From: Paratinospora sagittata
Taxonomy: Eukaryota; Streptophyta; Magnoliopsida; Ranunculales; Menispermaceae
Assembly: GCA_035771175.1 (NCBI GenBank)
Contig: CM069603.1
Coordinates: forward strand, 22,172,286 to 22,236,285
Direction: 5' to 3'
DNA length: 64,000 bases
A model generated the notes under the pieces. It did no database searches, was not told where the DNA came from, and saw nothing but the letters and a program-made list of their open reading frames with translations. Position 1 is the first letter of the stretch, and every line of letters starts with the position of its first letter. This document shows positions 12,406 to 24,402 of the stretch, piece by piece. A program made the translations under genes and the position numbers.

Positions 12406-13231
12406 GGGTAACCCCTCGATCAATCTCAGCACTAAAACTCTGAAAATTTCAAAGTCTTCAAAATCACTTTCGATATAGTATTTTATTTTGAAAAAAATGT
12501 TTTCTGAAAGGTTTTAATCATAATTTTAATGAGTTTTGAATTATTTAAAAGTGTTTAATCTTATATCAAAGTGTTTTGAGTCAATGAAATGTTTCTCTAG
12601 TGTCAAAATATTAATTTTTCAAAAATAAGGCTATCCAGCAATTTGCACGTCTTAGACTAAAATCTGATATTTCTAACGAGAAAAATGTGGGCACTTCTGC
12701 TTGCTCGATTTTTCTATTCCTTCACAGTTTTGCCAGGTTATCTTAATTGAAATATTCTCTAGTAACACCTAGATGATTCCCATTGTCTCGCACGCCCAAA
12801 AAACTTTAGATTATACAATGTTTTGAATTCAAATCATTTTGTAGTACTCATTCTCTGATTTTCAAAAATACAACACGCACGATATTTGCAAGTTAGATTG
12901 AGCTTTTCGAAGAGTTTTTCAAGAGAAGAAAGTAATGATTCTTGCCTTTGCAAAAAAAGGCTTCGAATTGAATCAAAATTGCAATCTGTCTTGATGTTCA
13001 GCTAGTTTCTTCATTTTATCCCTTGTGTGCTAAGATTTGCAGAGGCTATCCCTTGTTTAAAACTCTAAGTATATGAAGTGGTCTCGGTAAGATAACACAT
13101 CAAAAAGGAACAAATCACCTGTTTTGCCTCAAGAACACATCAAACAACAGCTTTCGAATTCTACAAAGATCAAGCTCGAAGAACGAAGACATATCTCATG
13201 TTTAACGCATTAGTTTGATCCCTGGTGTGTA
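12406..13231 (+). repeat. Monomer 15 (826 bp, class S)
   Basis: 40-bp deletion (junction 12846-12849). Private ATGTTTCTCTAG and AGATTATACAATG. Confidence 0.95.
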
Positions 13232-14095
13232 GGGTAACCCCTCGATCAATCTTAGCCCTAAAACTCTGAAAATTGCAAAGTCTTCAAAATCACTTTCGAT
13301 ATAGAATTTCATTTTGACAAAAATGTTTTCCGAAAGGTTTTAATCATAATTTTAATGAGTTTGAATTATTTAAAAGTGTTTATTCTTATAACAAAGTGTT
13401 TTGAGTCAATGAAATGGTTCTTTAGTGTCAAAATATTAATTTTTCAAAAATAAGGCTATCCAGCAATTGGCACGTCTTAGACTAAAATCTTATATTTCTA
13501 ACGAGAAAAATGTGGGCACTTCTGCTTGCTCGATTTTTCTATTCCTTCACACTTTTGCCAGGTTATCTTAATCGAAATATTCTCTAGTAACACCTAGATG
13601 ATTCCCATTGTCTCGCACGCCCAAAAAACTTTAGATTGAACAATGTTTTGAATTCAAATCATTTTGTAGTACTCTTGCTCTTTAACCTTCAACTTCAAGT
13701 TTTATAAAACACTCATTCTCTGATTTTCAAAAATACAACACGCAGGATATTTGCAAGTTATATTGAGCTTTTCGAAGAGTTTTTCAAGAGAAGAAAGTAA
13801 TGATTCTTGCCTTTGCAAAAAAAGGCTTCGAATTGAATCAAAATTGCAATCTGTCTTGATGTTCAGCTAGTTCTTCATTTTAACCCTTGTGTGCTAAGAT
13901 TTGCAGAGGCTATCCCTTGTTTAAAACTCTAAGTATATGAAGTGGTCTCGGTAAGATAACACATCAAAAAGGAACAAATCACCTGTTTTGCATCAAGAAC
14001 ACATCAAACAACAGCTTTCGAATTCTACAAAGATCAAGCTCGAAGAACGAAGACATATCTCATGTTTAACGCATTTGTTTGGTCCCTGGTGTGTA
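13232..14095 (+). repeat. Monomer 16 (864 bp, class P)
   Basis: One base short at GAGTTTGAATT. CGCAGGATATT and GTTTGGTCCC shared with monomer 18. Confidence 0.95.
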
Positions 14096-14921
14096 GGGTA
14101 ACCCCTCGATCAATCTCAGCACTAAAACTCTGAAAATTTCAAAGTCTTCAAAATCACTTTCGATATAGTATTTTATTTTGAAAAAAATGTTTTCTGAAAG
14201 GTTTTAATCATAATTTTAATGAGTTTTGAATTATTTAAAAGTGTTTGATCTTATATCAAAGTGTTTTGAGTCAATGAAATGGTTCTTTAGTGTCAAAATA
14301 TTAATTTTTCAAAAATAAGGCTATCCATCAATTTGCACGTCTTAGACTAAAATCTGATAATTCTAACGAGAAAAATGTGGGCACTTCTGCTTGCTCGATT
14401 TTTCTATTCCTTCACAGTTTTGCCAGGTTATCTTAATTGAAATATTCTCTAGTAACACCTAGATGATTCCCATTGTCTCGCACGCCCAAAAAACTTTAGA
14501 TTGAACAATGTTTTGAATTCAAATCATTTTGTAGTACTCATTCTCTGATTTTCAAAAATACAACACGCACGATATTTGCAAGTTAGATTGAGCTTTTCGA
14601 AGAGTTTTTCAAGAGAAGAAAGTAATGATTCTTGCCTTTGCAAAAAAAGGCTTCGAATTGAATCAAAATTGCAATCTGTCTTGATGTTCAGCTAGTTTCT
14701 TCATTTTATCCCTTGTGTGCTAAGATTTGCAGAGGCTATCCCTTGTTTAAAACTCTAAGTATATGAAGTGGTCTCGGTAAGATAACACATCAAAAAGGAA
14801 CAAAACACCTGTTTTGCCTCAAGAACACATCAAACAACAGCTTTCGAATTCTACAAAGATCAAGCTCGAAGAACGAAGACATATCTCATGTTTAACGCAT
14901 TAGTTTGATCCCTGGTGTGTA
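14096..14921 (+). repeat. Monomer 17 (826 bp, class S)
   Basis: 40-bp deletion (junction 14536-14539). Private CCATCAATTT, CTGATAATTC and GGAACAAAAC. Confidence 0.95.
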
Positions 14922-15786
14922 GGGTAACCCCTCGATCAATCTTAGCACTAAAACTCTGAAAATTGCAAAGTCTTCAAAATCACTTTCGATATAGAATTTC
15001 ATTTTGACAAAAATGTTTTCCGAAAGGTTTTAATCATAATTTTAATGAGTTTTGAATTATTTAAAAGTGTTTATTCTTATATCAAAGTGTTTTGAGTCAA
15101 TGAAATGGTTCTTTAGTGTCAAAATATTAATTTTTCAAAAATAAGGCTATCCAGCAATTGGCACGTCTTAGACTAAAATCTTATATTTCTAACGAGAAAG
15201 ATGTGGGCACTTCTGCTTGCTCGATTTTTCTATTCCTTCACAGTTTTGCCAGGTTATCTTAATCGAAATATTCTCTAGTAACACCTAGATGATTCCCATT
15301 GTCTCGCACGCCCAAAAAACTTTAGATTGAACAATGTTTTGAATTCAAATCATTTTGTAGTACTCTTGCTCTTTAACCTTCAACTTCAAGTTTTATAAAA
15401 CACTCATTCTCTGATTTTCAAAAATACAACACGCAGGATATTTGCAAGTTATATTGAGCTTTTCGAAGAGTTTTTCAAGAGAAGAAAGTAATGATTCTTG
15501 CCTTTGCAAAAAAAGGCTTCGAATTGAATCAAAATTGCAATCTGTCTTGATGTTCAGCAAGTTCTTCATTTTAACCCTTGTGTGCTAAGATTTGCAGAGG
15601 CTATCCCTTGTTTAAAACTCTAAGTATATGAAGTGGTCTCGGTAAGATAACACATCAAAAAGGAACAAATCACCTGTTTTGCATCAAGAACACATCAAAC
15701 AACAGCTTTCGAATTCTACAAAGATCAAGCTCGAAGAACGAAGACATATCTCATGTTTAACGCATTTGTTTGGTCCCTGGTGTGTA
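14922..15786 (+). repeat. Monomer 18 (865 bp, class P)
   Basis: Sister of monomer 16; the last monomer with AATCGAAAT. Private GAGAAAGATG and TCAGCAAGTTC. Confidence 0.95.
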
Positions 15787-16613
15787 GGGTAACCCCTCGA
15801 TCAATCTTAGCACTAAAACTCTGAAAATTGCAAAGTCTTCAAAATCACTTTCGATATAGTATTTCATTTTGACAAAAATGTTTTTCGAAAGGTTTTAATC
15901 ATAATTTTAATGAGTTTTGAATTATTTAAAAGTGTTTATTCTTATATCAGAGTGTTTTGAGTCAATGAAATGGTTCTTTAGTGTCAAAATATTAATTTTT
16001 CAAAAATAAGGCTATCCAGCAATTTGCATGTCTTAGACTAAAATCTGATATTTCTAACGAGAAAAATGTGGGCACTTCTGCTTGCTCGATTTTTCTATTC
16101 CTTCACAGTTTTGCCAGGTTATCTTAATTGAAATATTCTCTAGTAACACCTAGATGATTCCCATTGTCTCGCACGCCCAAAAAACTTTAGATTGAACAAT
16201 GTTTTGAATTCAAATCATTTTGTAGTACTCATTCTCTGATTTTCAAAAATACAACACGCACGATATTTGCAAGTTAGATTGAGCTTTTCGAAGAGTTTTT
16301 CAAGAGAAGAAAGTAATGATTCTTGCCTTTGCAAAAAAAAGGCTTCGAATTGAATCAAAATTGCAATCTGTCTTGATGTTCAGCTAGTTTCTTCATTTTA
16401 TCCCTTGTGTGCTAAGATTTGCAGAGGCTATCCCTTGTTTAAAACTCTAAGTATATGAAGTGGTCTCGGTAAGATAACACATGAAAAAGGAACACATCAC
16501 CTGTTTTGCATCAAGAACACATCAAACAATAGCTTTCGAATTCTACAAAGATCAAGCTCGAAGAACGAAGACATATCTCATGTCTAATGCATTAGTTTGA
16601 TCTCTGGTGTGTA
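15787..16613 (+). repeat. Monomer 19 (827 bp, class P head with S deletion)
   Basis: Last carrier of the 40-bp deletion (junction 16227-16230). Eight-A tract after CCTTTGC; private TTTTTCGAAAGG and TTTGCATGTC. Confidence 0.95.
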
Positions 16614-17480
16614 GGGTCACCCCTCGATCAATCTCAGCACTAAAACTCTGAAAATTGCAAAGTCTTCAAAATCACTTTCGATATAGTATTTCATTTTGAC
16701 AAAAATGTTTTCCGAAAGGTTTTAATCATAATTTAAATGAGTTTTGAATTATTTAAAAGTGTTTAATCTTATATCAAAGTGTTTTGTGTCAATGAAATGG
16801 TTCTTTAGTGTAAAAATATTAATTTTTCAAAAATAAGGCTATCCACCAATTTGCACGTCTTAGTCTAAAATCTGATATTTCTAATGAGAAAAATGTGGGC
16901 ACTTCTGCTTGCTCGATTTTTCTATTCCTTCACAGTTTTGCCAGGTTATCTTATTTGAAATATTCTCTAGTAACACCTAGATGATTCCCATTGTCTCGCA
17001 CGCCCAAAAAACTTTAGATTGAACAATGTTTTGAATTTAAACCATTTTGTAGTACTCTTGCTCTTTAACCTTCAACTTCAAATTTTATAAAACACTCATT
17101 CTCTGATTTTCAAAAATACAACACGCACGATATTTGCAAGTTAGATTGAGCTTTTCGAAGAGTTTTTCAAGTGAAGAAAGAAATGATTCTTGCATTTGCA
17201 AAAAAAGGCTTCGAATTGAATCAAAATTGCAATCTGTCTTGATGTTCAGCTAGTTCTTCATTTTATCCCTTGTGTGCTAAGATTTGCAGAGGCTATCCAT
17301 TGTTTAAAACTCTAAGCATCTGAAGTGGTCTCGGTAAGATAACACATGAAAAAGGAACACATCACCTGTTTTGCATCAAGAACACATCAAACAATATAGC
17401 TTTCGAATTCTACAAAGATCAAGCTCGAAGAACGAAGACATATCTCATGTCTAATGCATTAGTTTGATCTCTGGTGTGTA
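16614..17480 (+). repeat. Monomer 20 (867 bp, class E)
   Basis: Anchor mutated to GGGTCACCC. Many private changes: GTGTAAAAATATT, CTTAGTCTAAA, CTAATGAGAAA, AATTTAAACC (EcoRI site lost), CAATATAGC (+2 bp). Confidence 0.95.
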
Positions 17481-18346
17481 GGGTAACCCCTCGATCAATC
17501 TCTGCACTAAAACTCTGAAAATTGCAAAGTCTTCAAAATCACTTTCGATATAGTATTTCGTTTTGAAAAAAATGTTTTCCGAAAGGTTTTAATCATAATT
17601 TTAATGAGTTTTGAATTATTTAAAAGTGTTTAAACTTATATCAAAGTGTTTTGTGTCAATGAAATGGTTCTTTAGTGTCAAAATATTAATTTTTCAAAAA
17701 TAAGGCTATCCACCAATTTGCACGTCTTAGACTAAAATCTGATATTTCTAACGAGAAAAATGTAGGCACTTCTGCTTGCTCGATTTTTCTATTCCTTCAC
17801 AGTTTTGCCAGGTTATCTTAATTGAAATATTCTCTAGTAACACCTAGAAGATTCCCATTGTCTCGCACGCCCAAAAAACTTTAGATTGAACAATGTTTTG
17901 AATTCAAATCATTTTGTAGTACTCTTGCTCTTTAACCTTCAACTTCAAATTTTATAAAACACTCATTCTCTGATTTTCAAAAATACAACACGCACGTTAT
18001 TTGCAAGTTAGATTGAGCTTTTCGAAGTGTTTTTCAAGAGAAGAAAGTAATGATTCTTGCCTTTGCAAAAAAAGGCTTCGAATTGAATCAAAATTGCAAT
18101 CTGTCTTGATGTTCAGCTAGTTTCTTCATTTTATCCCTTGTGTGCTAAGATTTGCAGAGGCTATCCCTTGTTTAAAACTCTAAGTATATGAAGTGGTCTC
18201 GGTAAGATAACACATCAAAAAGGAACACATCACCTGTTTTGCGTCAAGAACACATCAAACAATAGCTTTCGAATTCTACAAAGATCAAGCTCGAAGAACG
18301 AAGACATATGTCATGTCTAATGCATTAGTTTGATCTCTGGTGTGTA
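17481..18346 (+). repeat. Monomer 21 (866 bp, class E)
   Basis: CTCTGCAC, CCACCAATTT, CTAGAAGATT. Private ATGTAGGCAC, GCACGTTATT and TTTAAACTTA. Confidence 0.95.
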
Positions 18347-19212
18347 GGGTAACCCCTCGATCAATCTCAGCACTAAAACTCTGAAAATTTCGAAGTCTTC
18401 AAAATCACTTTCGATATAGTATTTTATTTTGAAAAAAATGTTTTCTGAAAGGTTTTAATCATAATTTTAATGAGTTTTGAATTATTTAAAAGTGTTTAAT
18501 CTTATATCAAAGTGTTTTGAGTCAATGAAATGGTTCTTTAGTGTCAAAATATTAATTTTTCAAAAATAAGGCTATCCAGCAATTTGCACGTCTTAGACTA
18601 AAATCTGATATTTCTAACGAGAAAAATGTGGGCACTTCTGCTTGCTCGATTTTTCTATTCCTTCACAGTTTTTCCAGGTTATCTTAATTGAAATATTCTC
18701 TAGTAACACCTAGATGATTCCCATTGTCTCGCACGCCCAAAAAACTTTAGATTGAACAATGTTTTGAATTCAAATCATTTTGTAGTACTCTTGCTCTTTA
18801 ACCTTCAACTTCAAGTTTTATAAAACACTCATTCTCTGATTTTCAAAAATACAACACGCACGATATTTGCAAGTTAGATTGAGCTTTTCGAAGTGTTTTT
18901 CAAGAGAAGAAAGTAATGATTCTTTGCTTTGCAAAAAAAGGCTTCGAATTGAATCAAAATTGCAATCTATCTTGATTTTCAGCTAGTTTCTTCATTTTAT
19001 CCCTTGTGTGCTAAGATTTGCAGAGGCTATCCCTTGTTTAAAATTCTAAGTGTATGAGGTGGTCTCGGTAAGATAACACATCAAAAAGGAACACATCACC
19101 TGTTTTGCCTCAAGAACACATCAAACAACAGCTTTCGAATTCTACAAAGATCAAGCTCGAAGAACGAAGACATATCTCATGTCTAATGCATTAGTTTGAT
19201 CTCCGGTGTGTA
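18347..19212 (+). repeat. Monomer 22 (866 bp, class S head, undeleted)
   Basis: TATTTTAT and TCTGAAAGG but the 40 bp are present, so the class S head and the deletion are separable. Private TTTTTCCAGG, TTCTTTGCTTTG and GTGTATGAGG. Confidence 0.95.
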
Positions 19213-20078
19213 GGGTAACCCCTCGATCAATCTCTGCACTAAAACTCTGAAAATTGCAAAGTCTTCAAAATCACTTTCGACATAGTATTTCGTTTTGAAA
19301 AAAATGTTTTCCGAAAGGTTTTAATCATAATTTTAATGAGTTTTGAATTATTTAAAAGTGTTTAATCTTATGTCAAAGTGTTTTGTGTCAATGAAATGGT
19401 TCTTTAGTGTCAAAATATTAATTTTTCAAAAATAAGGCTATCCACCAATTTGCACGTCTTAGACTAAAATCTGATATTTCTAACGAGAAAAATGTGGGCA
19501 CTTCTGCTTGCTCGATTTTTCTATTCCTTCACAGTTTTGCCAGGTTATCTTAATTGAAATATTCTCTAGTAACACCTAGAAGAATCCTATTGTCTCGCAC
19601 GCCCAAAAAACTTTAGATTGAACAATGTTTTGAATTCAAATCATTTTGTAGTACACTTGCTCTTTAACCTTCAACTTCAAATTTTATAAAACACTCATTC
19701 TCTGATTTTCAAAAATACAACACGCACGATATTTGCAAGTTAGATTGAGCTTTTCGAAGTGTTTTTCAAGAGAAGAAAGTAATGATTCTTGCCTTTGCAA
19801 AAAAAGGCTTCGAATTGAATCAAAATTGCAATCTGTCTTGATGTTCAGCTAGTTTCTTCATTTTATCCCTTGTGTGCTAAGATTTGCAGAGGCTATCCCT
19901 TGTTTAAAACTCTAAGTATATGAAGTGGTCTCGGTAAGATAACACATCAAAAAGGAACACATCACCTGTTTTGCCTCAAGAACACATCAAACAACAGCTT
20001 TCGAATTCTACAAAGATCAAGCTCGAAGAACGAAGACATATCTCATGTTTAACGCATTAGTTTGATCCCTGGTGTGTA
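19213..20078 (+). repeat. Monomer 23 (866 bp, class E)
   Basis: CTCTGCAC and CCACCAATTT as in monomer 21. Private CTTATGTCAAAG, AGAATCCTATTG and GTACACTTGC. Confidence 0.95.
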
Positions 20079-20944
20079 GGGTAACCCCTCGATCAATCTA
20101 AGCACTAAAACTCTGAAAATTGCCAAGTCTTCAAAATCATATTCGATATAGTATTTCATTTTGACAAAAATGTTTTCCGAAAGGTTTTAATCATAATTTT
20201 AATGAGTTTTGAATTATTTAAAAGTGTTTATTCTTATATCAAAGTGTTTTGAGTCAATGAAATGGTTCTTTAGTGTCAAAATATTAATTTTTCAAAAATA
20301 AGGCTATCCACCAATTTGCACGTCTTACACTAAAATTTGATATTTCTAACAAGAAAAATGTGGGCACTTCTGCTTGCTCGATTTTTCTATTCCTTCACAG
20401 TTTTGCCAGGTTATCTTAATTGAAATATTCTCTAGTAACACCTAGATGATTCCCATTTTCTCGCACGCCCAAAAAACTTTAGATTGAACAATGTTTTGAA
20501 TTCAAATCATTTTGTAGTACTTTCGCTCTTTAACCTTCAACTTCAAATTTTATAAACCACTCATTCTCTGATTTTCAAAAATTCAACACGCACGATATTT
20601 GCAAGTTAGATTGAGCTTTTCGAAGAGTTTTTCAAGAGAAGAAAGTAATGATTCTTGCCTTTGCAAAAAAAGGCTTCGAATTGAATCAAAATTGCAATCT
20701 GCCCTGATGTTCAGCTAGGTTCTTCATTTTATCCCTTGTGTGCTAAGATTTGCAGAGGCTATCCCTTGTTTAAAACTCTAAGTATATGAAGTGGTCTCGG
20801 TAAGATAACACATCAAAAAGGAACACATCACCTGTTTTACATCAAGAACACATCAAACAACAACTTTCGAATTCTACAAAGATCAAGCTCGAAGAACGAA
20901 GACATATCTCATGTTTAACGCATTAGTTTGATCCCTGGTGTGTA
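20079..20944 (+). repeat. Monomer 24 (866 bp, class C with P head)
   Basis: First class C body. Private CTAAGCAC, ATTGCCAAG, ATCATATTCG and TTTTACATC. Confidence 0.95.
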
Positions 20945-21809
20945 GGGTAACCCCTCGATCAATCTCAGCACTAAAACTCTGAAAATTGCAAAGTCTTCAA
21001 AATCACTTTCGATATAGTATTTCGTTTTGAAAAAAATGTTTTCCGAAAGGTTTTAATCATAATTTAAATGAGTTTTGAAATATTTAAAAGTGTTTAATCT
21101 TATATCAAAGTGTTTTGAGTCAATGAAATGGTTCTTTAGTGTCAAAATATTAATTTTTCAAAAATAAGGCTATCCAGCAATTGGCACGTCTTAGACTAAA
21201 ATCTGATATTTCTAACGAGAAAAATGTGGGCACTTCTGCTTGCTCGATTTTTCTATTCCTTCACGGTTTTGCCAGGTTATCTTAATTGAAATATTCTATA
21301 GTAACACCTAGATGATTCCCATTGTCTCGCACGCCCAAAAAACTTTAGATTGAACAATGTTTTGAATTCAAATCATTTTGTAGTACTCTTGCTCTTTAAC
21401 CTTCAACTTCAAATTTTATAAAACACTTATTCTCTGATTTTCAAAAATACAACACGCACGATAATTGCAAGTTAGATTGAGCTTTTCGAAGAGTTTTTCA
21501 AGAGAAGAAAGTAATGATTCATGCCTTTGCAAAAAAAGGCTTCGAATTGAATCAAAATTGCAATCTGTCTTGATGTTCAGCTAGTTCTTCATTTAATCCC
21601 TTGTGTGCTAAGATTTGCAGAGGCTATCCATTGTTTAAAACTCTAAGTATCAGAAGTGGTCTCGGTAAGATAACACATGAAAAAGGAACACATCACCTGT
21701 TTTGCATCAAGAACACATCAAACAATAGCTTTCGAATTCTACAAAGATCTAGCTCGAAGAACGAAGACATATCTCATGTCTAATGCATTAGTTTGATCTC
21801 TGGTGTGTA
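20945..21809 (+). repeat. Monomer 25 (865 bp, class B-like)
   Basis: CACGGTTTT and TTCTATAGTAAC shared with monomer 27; tail AGTATCAGAAG. Private GATAATTGC and GATTCATGCC. Confidence 0.95.
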
Positions 21810-22672
21810 GGGTAACCCCTCGATCAATCTCAGCACTAAAACTCTAAAAATTGCAAAGTCTTCAAAATCACTTTCGATATAGTATTCCGTTTTGAAAAAA
21901 ATGTTTTCCGAAAGGTTTTAATCATAATTTAAATGAGTTTTGAATTATTTAAAAGTGTTTAATCTTATATCAAAGTGTTTTGAGTCAATGAAATGGTTCT
22001 TTAGTGTCAAAATATTAATTTTTCAAAAATAAGGCTATCCACCAATTTGCACGTCTTACACTAAAATTTGATATTTCTAAGAAAAATGTGGGCACTTCTG
22101 CTTGCTCGATTTTTCTATTCATTCACAGTTTTGCCAGGTTATCTTAATTGAAATATTCTCTAGTAACACCTAGATGATTCCCATTTTCTCGCACGCCCAA
22201 AAAACTTTAGATTGAACAATGTTTTGAATTCAAATCATTTTGTAGTACTTTCGCTCTTTAACCTTCAACTTCAAATTTTATAAACCACTCATTCTCTGAT
22301 TTTCAAAAATTCCACACGCACGATATTTGCAAGTTAGATTGAGCTTTTTGAAGAGTTTTTCAAGAGAAGAAAGTAATGATTCTTGCCTTTGCAAAAAAAG
22401 GCTTCGAATTGAATCAAAATTGCAATCTGCCCTGATGTTCAGCTAGGTTCTTCATTTTATCCCTTGTGTGCTAAGATTTGCAGAGGCTATCCCTTGTTTA
22501 AAACTCTAAGTATATGAAGTGGTCTCGGTAAGATAACACATCAAAAAGGAACACATCACCTGTTTTGCATCAAGAACACATCAAACAACAACTTTCGAAT
22601 TCTACAAAGATCAAGCTCGAAGAACGAAGACATATCTCATGTCTAATGCATTAGTTTGATCTCTGGTGCGTA
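21810..22672 (+). repeat. Monomer 26 (863 bp, class C)
   Basis: Private 3-bp loss at CTAAGAAAAATG and one-base gain at CTAGGTTC. Private AATTCCACAC, CTATTCATTC and GGTGCGTAGG. Confidence 0.95.
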
Positions 22673-23537
22673 GGGTAACCCCTCGATCAATCTCAGCACT
22701 AAAACTCTAAAAATTGCAAAGTCTTCAAAATCACTTTCGATATAGTATTTCGTTTTGAAAAAAATGTTTTCCGAAAGGTTTTAATCATAATTTAAATGAG
22801 TTTTGAAATATTTAAAAGTGTTTAATCTTATATCAAAGTGTTTTGAGTCAATGAAATGGTTCTTTAGTGTCAAAATATTAATTTTTCAAAAATAAGGCTA
22901 TCCAGCAATTGGCACGTCTTAGACTAAAATCTGATATTTCTAACGAGAAAAATGTGGGCACTTCTGCTTGCTCGATTTTTCTATTCCTTCACGGTTTTGC
23001 CAGGTTATCTTAATTGAAATATTCTATAGTAACACCTAGATGATTCCCATTGTCTCGCACGCCCAAAAAACTTTAGATTGAACAATGTTTTGAATTCAAA
23101 TCATTTTGTAGTACTCTTGCTCTTTAACCTTCAACTTCAAATTTTATAAAACACTTATTCTCTGATTTTCAAAAATACAACACGCACGATATTTGCAAGT
23201 TAGATTGAGCTTTTCGAAGAGTTTTTCAAGAGAAGAAAGTAATGATTCTTGCCTTTGCAAAAAAAGGCTTCGAATTGAATCAAAATTGCAATCTGTCTTG
23301 ATGTTCAGCTAGTTCTTCATTTAATCCCTTGTGTGCTAAGATTTGCAGAGGCTATCCATTGTTTAAAACTCTAAGTATCAGAAGTGGTCTCGGTAAGATA
23401 ACACATGAAAAAGGAACACATCACCTGTTTTGCATCAAGAACACATCAAACAATAGCTTTCGAATTCTACAAAGATCTAGCTCGAAGAACGAAGACATAT
23501 CTCATGTCTAATGCATTAGTTTGATCTCTGGTGTGTA
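22673..23537 (+). repeat. Monomer 27 (865 bp, class B-like)
   Basis: Sister of monomer 25, 1728 bp away, differing at a few sites (CTCTAAAAATTGC, GATATTTGC). Confidence 0.95.
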
Positions 23538-24402
23538 GGGTAACCCCTCGATCAATCTCAGCACTAAAACTCTAAAAATTGCAAAGTCTTCAAAATCACT
23601 TTCGATATAGTATTTCGTTTTGAAAAAAATGTTTTCCGAAAGGTTTTAATCATAATTTAAATGAGTTTTGAATTATTTAAAAGTGTTTAATCTTATATCA
23701 AAGTGTTTTGAGTCAATGAAATGGTTCTTTAGTGTCAAAATATTAATTTTTCAAAAATAAGGCTATCCAGCAATTTGCACGTCTTACACTAAAATTTGAT
23801 ATTTCTAACGAGAAAAATGTGGGCACTTCTGCTTGCTCGATTTTTCTATTCCTTCACAGTTTTGCCAGGTTATCTTAATTGAAATATTCTCTAGTAACAC
23901 CTAGATGATTCCCATTTTCTCGCACGGCCAAAAAACTTTAGATTGAACAATGTTTTGAATTCAAATCATTTTGTAGTACTTTCGCTCTTTAACCTTCAAC
24001 TTCAAATTTTATAAAACACTCATTCTCTGATTTTCAAAAATACAACACGCACGATATTTGCAAGTTAGATTGAGCTTTTCGAAGAGTTTTTCAAGAGAAG
24101 AAAGTAATGATTCTTGCCTTTGCAAAAAAAGGCTTCGAATTGAATCAAAATTGCAATCTGTCTTGATGTTCAGCTAGTTCTTCATTTTATCCCTTGTGTG
24201 CTAAGATTTGCAGAGGCTATCCATTGTTTAAAACTCTAAGTATATGAAGTGGTCTCGATAAGATAACACATCAAAAAGGAACACATCACCTGTTTTGCGT
24301 CAAGAACACATCAAACAATAGCTTTCGAAATCTACAATGGTCAAGCTCGAAGAACGAAGACATATCTCATGTCTAATGCATTAGTTTGATCTCTGGTGTG
24401 TA
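23538..24402 (+). repeat. Monomer 28 (865 bp, class C head, plain tail)
   Basis: Class C to TTCGCTC, then AAACACTC and CTGTCTTG. The tail has the first ACAATGGTC. Private CACGGCCAAA and TTCGAAATC (EcoRI site lost). Confidence 0.95.

Larger units (their letters stand above)
7798..16613 (+). repeat. Irregular long/short region with a 1690-bp dimer
   Basis: Lengths are 826, 866, 1230, 821, 865, 826, 864, 826, 865, 827. Monomers 15-16 and 17-18 form two copies of a short-long dimer (1690 and 1691 bp). Monomers 16 and 18 share CGCAGGATATT, CTTCAAGTTT and GTTTGGTCCC. The region holds the composite monomer 12 and a private 45-bp deletion in monomer 13. The 40-bp-deleted form and the AATCGAAA variant both last appear in this region. 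Confidence 0.85.
16614..20078 (+). repeat. Diverged monomers 20-23, weak dimer
   Basis: Four long monomers (867, 866, 866, 866 bp) with many private substitutions. Monomers 21 and 23 (1732 bp apart) share CTCTGCAC, CCACCAATTT and CTAGAAGA, a weak dimer signal. Monomer 22 has a class S head but no 40-bp deletion. GAAGTGTTTTT is shared by monomers 21-23 and by monomer 13. Confidence 0.75.
20079..23537 (+). repeat. Dimer HOR, about 1730 bp, two copies
   Basis: Monomers 24-25 and 26-27 alternate class C and a class B-like monomer (steps 1731 and 1728 bp). Monomers 25 and 27 share CACGGTTTT, TTCTATAGTAAC and AGTATCAGAAG. Monomers 24 and 26 share CTTACAC, TTCGCTC, AACCACTC and CTGCCCTG. Monomer 26 has a private 3-bp loss (CTAAGAAAAATG). 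Confidence 0.85.
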
